From: Smittium culicis
Lineage: Eukaryota > Kickxellomycota > Harpellomycetes > Harpellales > Legeriomycetaceae
Assembly: GCA_001970855.1 (NCBI GenBank)
Contig: LSSN01003172.1
Span: 1-19,958 of the forward strand
DNA: 19,958 nucleotides
Direction: 5' to 3'
Below are positions 18,226 to 19,958 of this stretch, in pieces. A program made the translations under genes and the position numbers. The first letter of the stretch is position 1. The number at the start of each line of letters is the position of its first letter. The notes beneath the pieces were generated by a model. The model made no database searches. It was not told the DNA's origin and worked only from the letters and a program-made list of their open reading frames with translations.

Positions 18226-19101
18226 TTGCTTCTTCCCTCGCCCCCGCTGGACAAAAGGGCTGTTACAAGAACTCCTAATATACCCGTTGCTGTTGGCTTG
18301 GCATTCGGGCTTGTGTTGCGTAGTCTGATTATCATGGATTTTTTCTTGCTGGTTCTGGTAGCCAAAATCAGTTTTGTTCCACACCATAGAATTATACCCC
18401 TTTCTATTGTGTGGTTATGTTGCAAGTACTGCCTTAGAAATAGCCTGTGATGCAGTGATGTGCTCGAAAAATTACTTTGGTTTGAATAAAGGCTTAGCAC
18501 TGCTAATTAAGATTTGAGAGGTTTAACAGGTATTTTTGATGCTTTTTAGACGTTATTCATTCTAGCCTGCGTAATTTGTGAAGCAAGGTCTGATTTAAGA
18601 ATTATTATGAGCCCTGTAAATTCAATAGAATTAGCCGTGTTTAAGCCGCTTTGGTTTCGAAGTATTTTATGAACAAAATGGTCAATCAGTCAAGTGAGTC
18701 CTGATAATCTGTATTGAATATCCTGATGCTTAGAATCTTCCTTCTTGTTCTCTCAGGAAAGCATCATTTAATTAATGGAAGAGGGGGGGGGGATTTCATG
18801 AACGATACCAGTGTTTCTAGACAGCACCCCAAGAATTTTCTTCTTTCAGACTCGGTAATTGGAGGCTTAAAGAAATCTTGAGAAATCTCTGGTATCGCGT
18901 TTAAAAGCTCCTGATACAACTGTAATTCAATGGGCGGGAGCTTATCAACAATATAGTTGTCACTTTCAACATCAATGCTAGCGTCAGAATTTTTCGGTAT
19001 CTGAGTCCTTTGGGCTTCCAAATGGCTGATTATATGTAAATTTCCATTGCCAAATCAGGAACAGAGGCTGAGTCTTGAATGTTGGTACCATCTTGAGACA
19101 T
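18190..19101 (-). pseudogene. Gag-like ORF of DIRS-like element B, broken
   Basis: An ATG at 19101 begins MSQDGTNIQDSASVPDLAME and stops after 23 codons. A frameshift leads to the frame 19021-18764, which reads LPPIELQLYQELLNAIPEIS then DFFKPPITESERRKFLGCCLETL. This acidic, helical pattern with a (L/I)TE.ERR box is seen in gag-like first ORFs of DIRS elements. Further blocks in other frames include FLREQEGRF, LTDHFVHKIL and LASQITQARMNN (about 18760-18550). A Gln/Asn/Gly-rich tail lies near 18380-18250. The protein would have coated the element RNA. Numerous stops make it a relic. Confidence 0.6.
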
Positions 19102-19505
19102 TGTTTAATTAAAAAAAAAATCAATTTTAAAAGATTGTTTTCAGATATTTGGTATTTTATTGAAATAGTTAGGTTTTTATGCACAGGAACACTCTAGAGC
19201 TTTATGGAACATTATGAGATGTTATCCATAGATTATTTTCAGTCGCTTCTAGAACCTTCAAAAACATTTCATAGTATTCTACAAGCTATTATTTGAAAAT
19301 TAATAATTCTTTTATAATTATCTTTATTTAATAATAACATTTAAATTTCTCTTCAAAACTATGAAAGGGTAACCTATTCCCATCTTTCAGAAAAATCTAA
19401 GTGTATTATTTATTTTATAATATTTATCCCACTAAATATATATTATCCCTAAAATATTAAATAAATAACACTACCTTAGTCTTGGTCTTAGTTTCAATTT
19501 CAGAT
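19102..19505. other. AT-rich stretch between DIRS-like element B and the LINE end
   Basis: No gene is visible. The part nearest the gag start contains heat-shock-element-like GAA/TTC pentamers (19187-19260), described separately, and may be the 5' terminal region of DIRS-like element B. The remainder (19262-19505) would be the 3' untranslated tail of the LINE and flanking DNA. The short runs AAACTAAGACCAAGACTAAG just past the LINE stop, read on the minus strand, look like a simple-repeat 3' tail. Confidence 0.4.
19187..19260. promoter_or_regulatory. Heat-shock-element-like cluster upstream of DIRS-like element B
   Basis: TTCTAGAACCTTC at 19247-19259 is a perfect three-unit heat-shock element (TTC-nn-GAA-nn-TTC). 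About 45 bp away, 19187-19225 reads as a degenerate phased array beginning GAAcaCTCtaGAGctTTA. Its GAACA.TCTAGA core resembles the outer edge of DIRS element A (9681-9692). The cluster lies 85-160 bp upstream of the gag ATG on the minus strand, a sensible promoter position. Function is inferred only. Confidence 0.4.
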
Positions 19506-19958
19506 TCAGTCCAACCTTAGCCCTGTCTTTACTCCTCCCATCGTGCCTAACATGTGGGCACTCGGATGCCGTTCAAAAAATTTGGCTGTTTCCAGCTCAG
19601 AATTTTGATCAGCTGTTCCAGCTCGAAGCTGGTTCAAAGATTGTTTAGACTCCCCCCCAAGGAGTTTGCCAACTAGCCCCAACCAGGCTTCGTTGAAATT
19701 CGAAAGTAAATTTTTTTCGTCAGAGCGGATCGGCGTTGGTATGAACCGGCCGATCGTCGATGATCGGCGATTTCGCCACCGGCTGCAGCTCAGAAGTATG
19801 TGGTCGACCGTCTCAGGCACACAGATGTTGCAGCAGGGGCAAAAATTTTTGAATTTTTGGTCAACGATTTTCATGTCCGACAGGCGCTGGGCAGTCCGGA
19901 ATGTGCCCATACGCATTTTTCCAATGTCCTGAAGGCCCAGATTCAGGTCCGGATACAT
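19506..19958 (-). CDS. C-terminal end of a non-LTR retrotransposon (LINE) polyprotein, partial
   Basis: This is an open frame of 150 codons that reaches the right edge of the window, so the ATG at 19958 is probably an internal Met and the true start lies outside. The N-terminal part GKMRMGTFRTAQRLS leads into a zinc-finger-like motif, FCPCCNICVPETVDHILLSC, with Cys at about 40, 43 and 46, His 53 and Cys 58. The C-x2-C...ET..H....C arrangement downstream of reverse transcriptase is typical of LINE pol proteins (the zf-RVT type region) and is thought to help bind element RNA or target DNA. The remaining 90 residues are unremarkable. The visible part has no stop or shift, so the element may be younger than the DIRS copies. 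Clade cannot be decided without the RT domain. Confidence 0.7.
   Translation of the reverse strand: MYPDLNLGLQDIGKMRMGTFRTAQRLSDMKIVDQKFKNFCPCCNICVPETVDHILLSCSRWRNRRSSTIGRFIPTPIRSDEKNLLSNFNEAWLGLVGKLLGGESKQSLNQLRAGTADQNSELETAKFFERHPSAHMLGTMGGVKTGLRLD

Larger units (their letters stand above)
15380..19101 (-). mobile_element. DIRS-like retrotransposon B, degenerate, minus strand
   Basis: On the minus strand the order gag, RT, RNase H, connection and tyrosine recombinase is the DIRS order. The recombinase and RT motifs are DIRS-like, but differ clearly from those of the plus-strand element at 9670-14372, so this is another family. Both Asp changes in RT and multiple stops and shifts show it is dead. 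I could not find convincing inverted terminal repeats; the real ends may reach beyond the coding core, to about 19260 or further on the right. It faces DIRS element A tail to tail. Confidence 0.75.

Noticed and set aside
16632..18450. Plus-strand frames of 72-84 codons
   Set aside because: They are antisense to the minus-strand RT, RNase H and gag relics of DIRS-like element B.
19360..19375. GAAAGGGTAACC, similar to the MITE terminal repeat
   Set aside because: It lacks the TTAA tetranucleotide and has no inverted partner at the right distance.
1..19958. CRISPR arrays, tRNA or rRNA genes
   Set aside because: No regularly spaced identical repeats, no tRNA T-loop/D-loop pairs and no rRNA-like blocks were found on either strand by eye.

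Overview
The window looks like an AT-rich stretch of a eukaryotic genome, most likely a fungus. An early-diverging, zygomycete-type lineage such as the insect-gut Harpellales is my best guess. This is inference: the only intact gene is a fungal/animal-style full-length ABCB transporter without introns, and the rest is a graveyard of DIRS, LINE and TTAA-flanked elements. No marker in the window fixes the species.

Layout from left to right. Positions 1-380 hold one and a half copies of a 247-bp tandem repeat. Positions 1130-5020 (minus) are one uninterrupted 1296-residue ABC multidrug transporter, with TATA-like boxes just upstream and a 31-bp tandem repeat at 5317-5393. Positions 5394-8310 are AT-rich and gene-free apart from a 198-bp TTAA-flanked MITE (5882-6079) and a doubtful retroelement scrap near 6334-6411. 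Positions 8311-9227 are a 917-bp element with 18-bp perfect terminal inverted repeats beginning TTAACCC. It carries a second, hairpin-forming element of the same end type nested inside it (8517-8865).

Positions 9670-14372 (plus) are a decayed DIRS-type retrotransposon. Its diagnostic parts are all present: inverted terminal repeats, an internal complementary region, and remains of gag, reverse transcriptase, RNase H and tyrosine recombinase. Positions 14615-14823 hold a second, diverged copy of the MITE seen at 5882, in the opposite orientation. Positions 15380-19101 (minus) are a second DIRS-like element of a different lineage, also broken, facing the first tail to tail. Positions 19506-19958 (minus) are the C-terminal end of a non-LTR (LINE) polyprotein that runs off the window.

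The transporter is the only host gene I can support. The DIRS genes worked together once: gag packages the RNA, RT and RNase H copy it through inverted repeats and the internal complementary region into a circle, and the tyrosine recombinase integrates it. Both copies now carry stops, frameshifts and lost catalytic residues. The points most worth a second look are the nested TTAA hairpin elements, the MITE pair, and heat-shock-element-like GAA/TTC arrays at the outer edge of one DIRS element and just upstream of the other.
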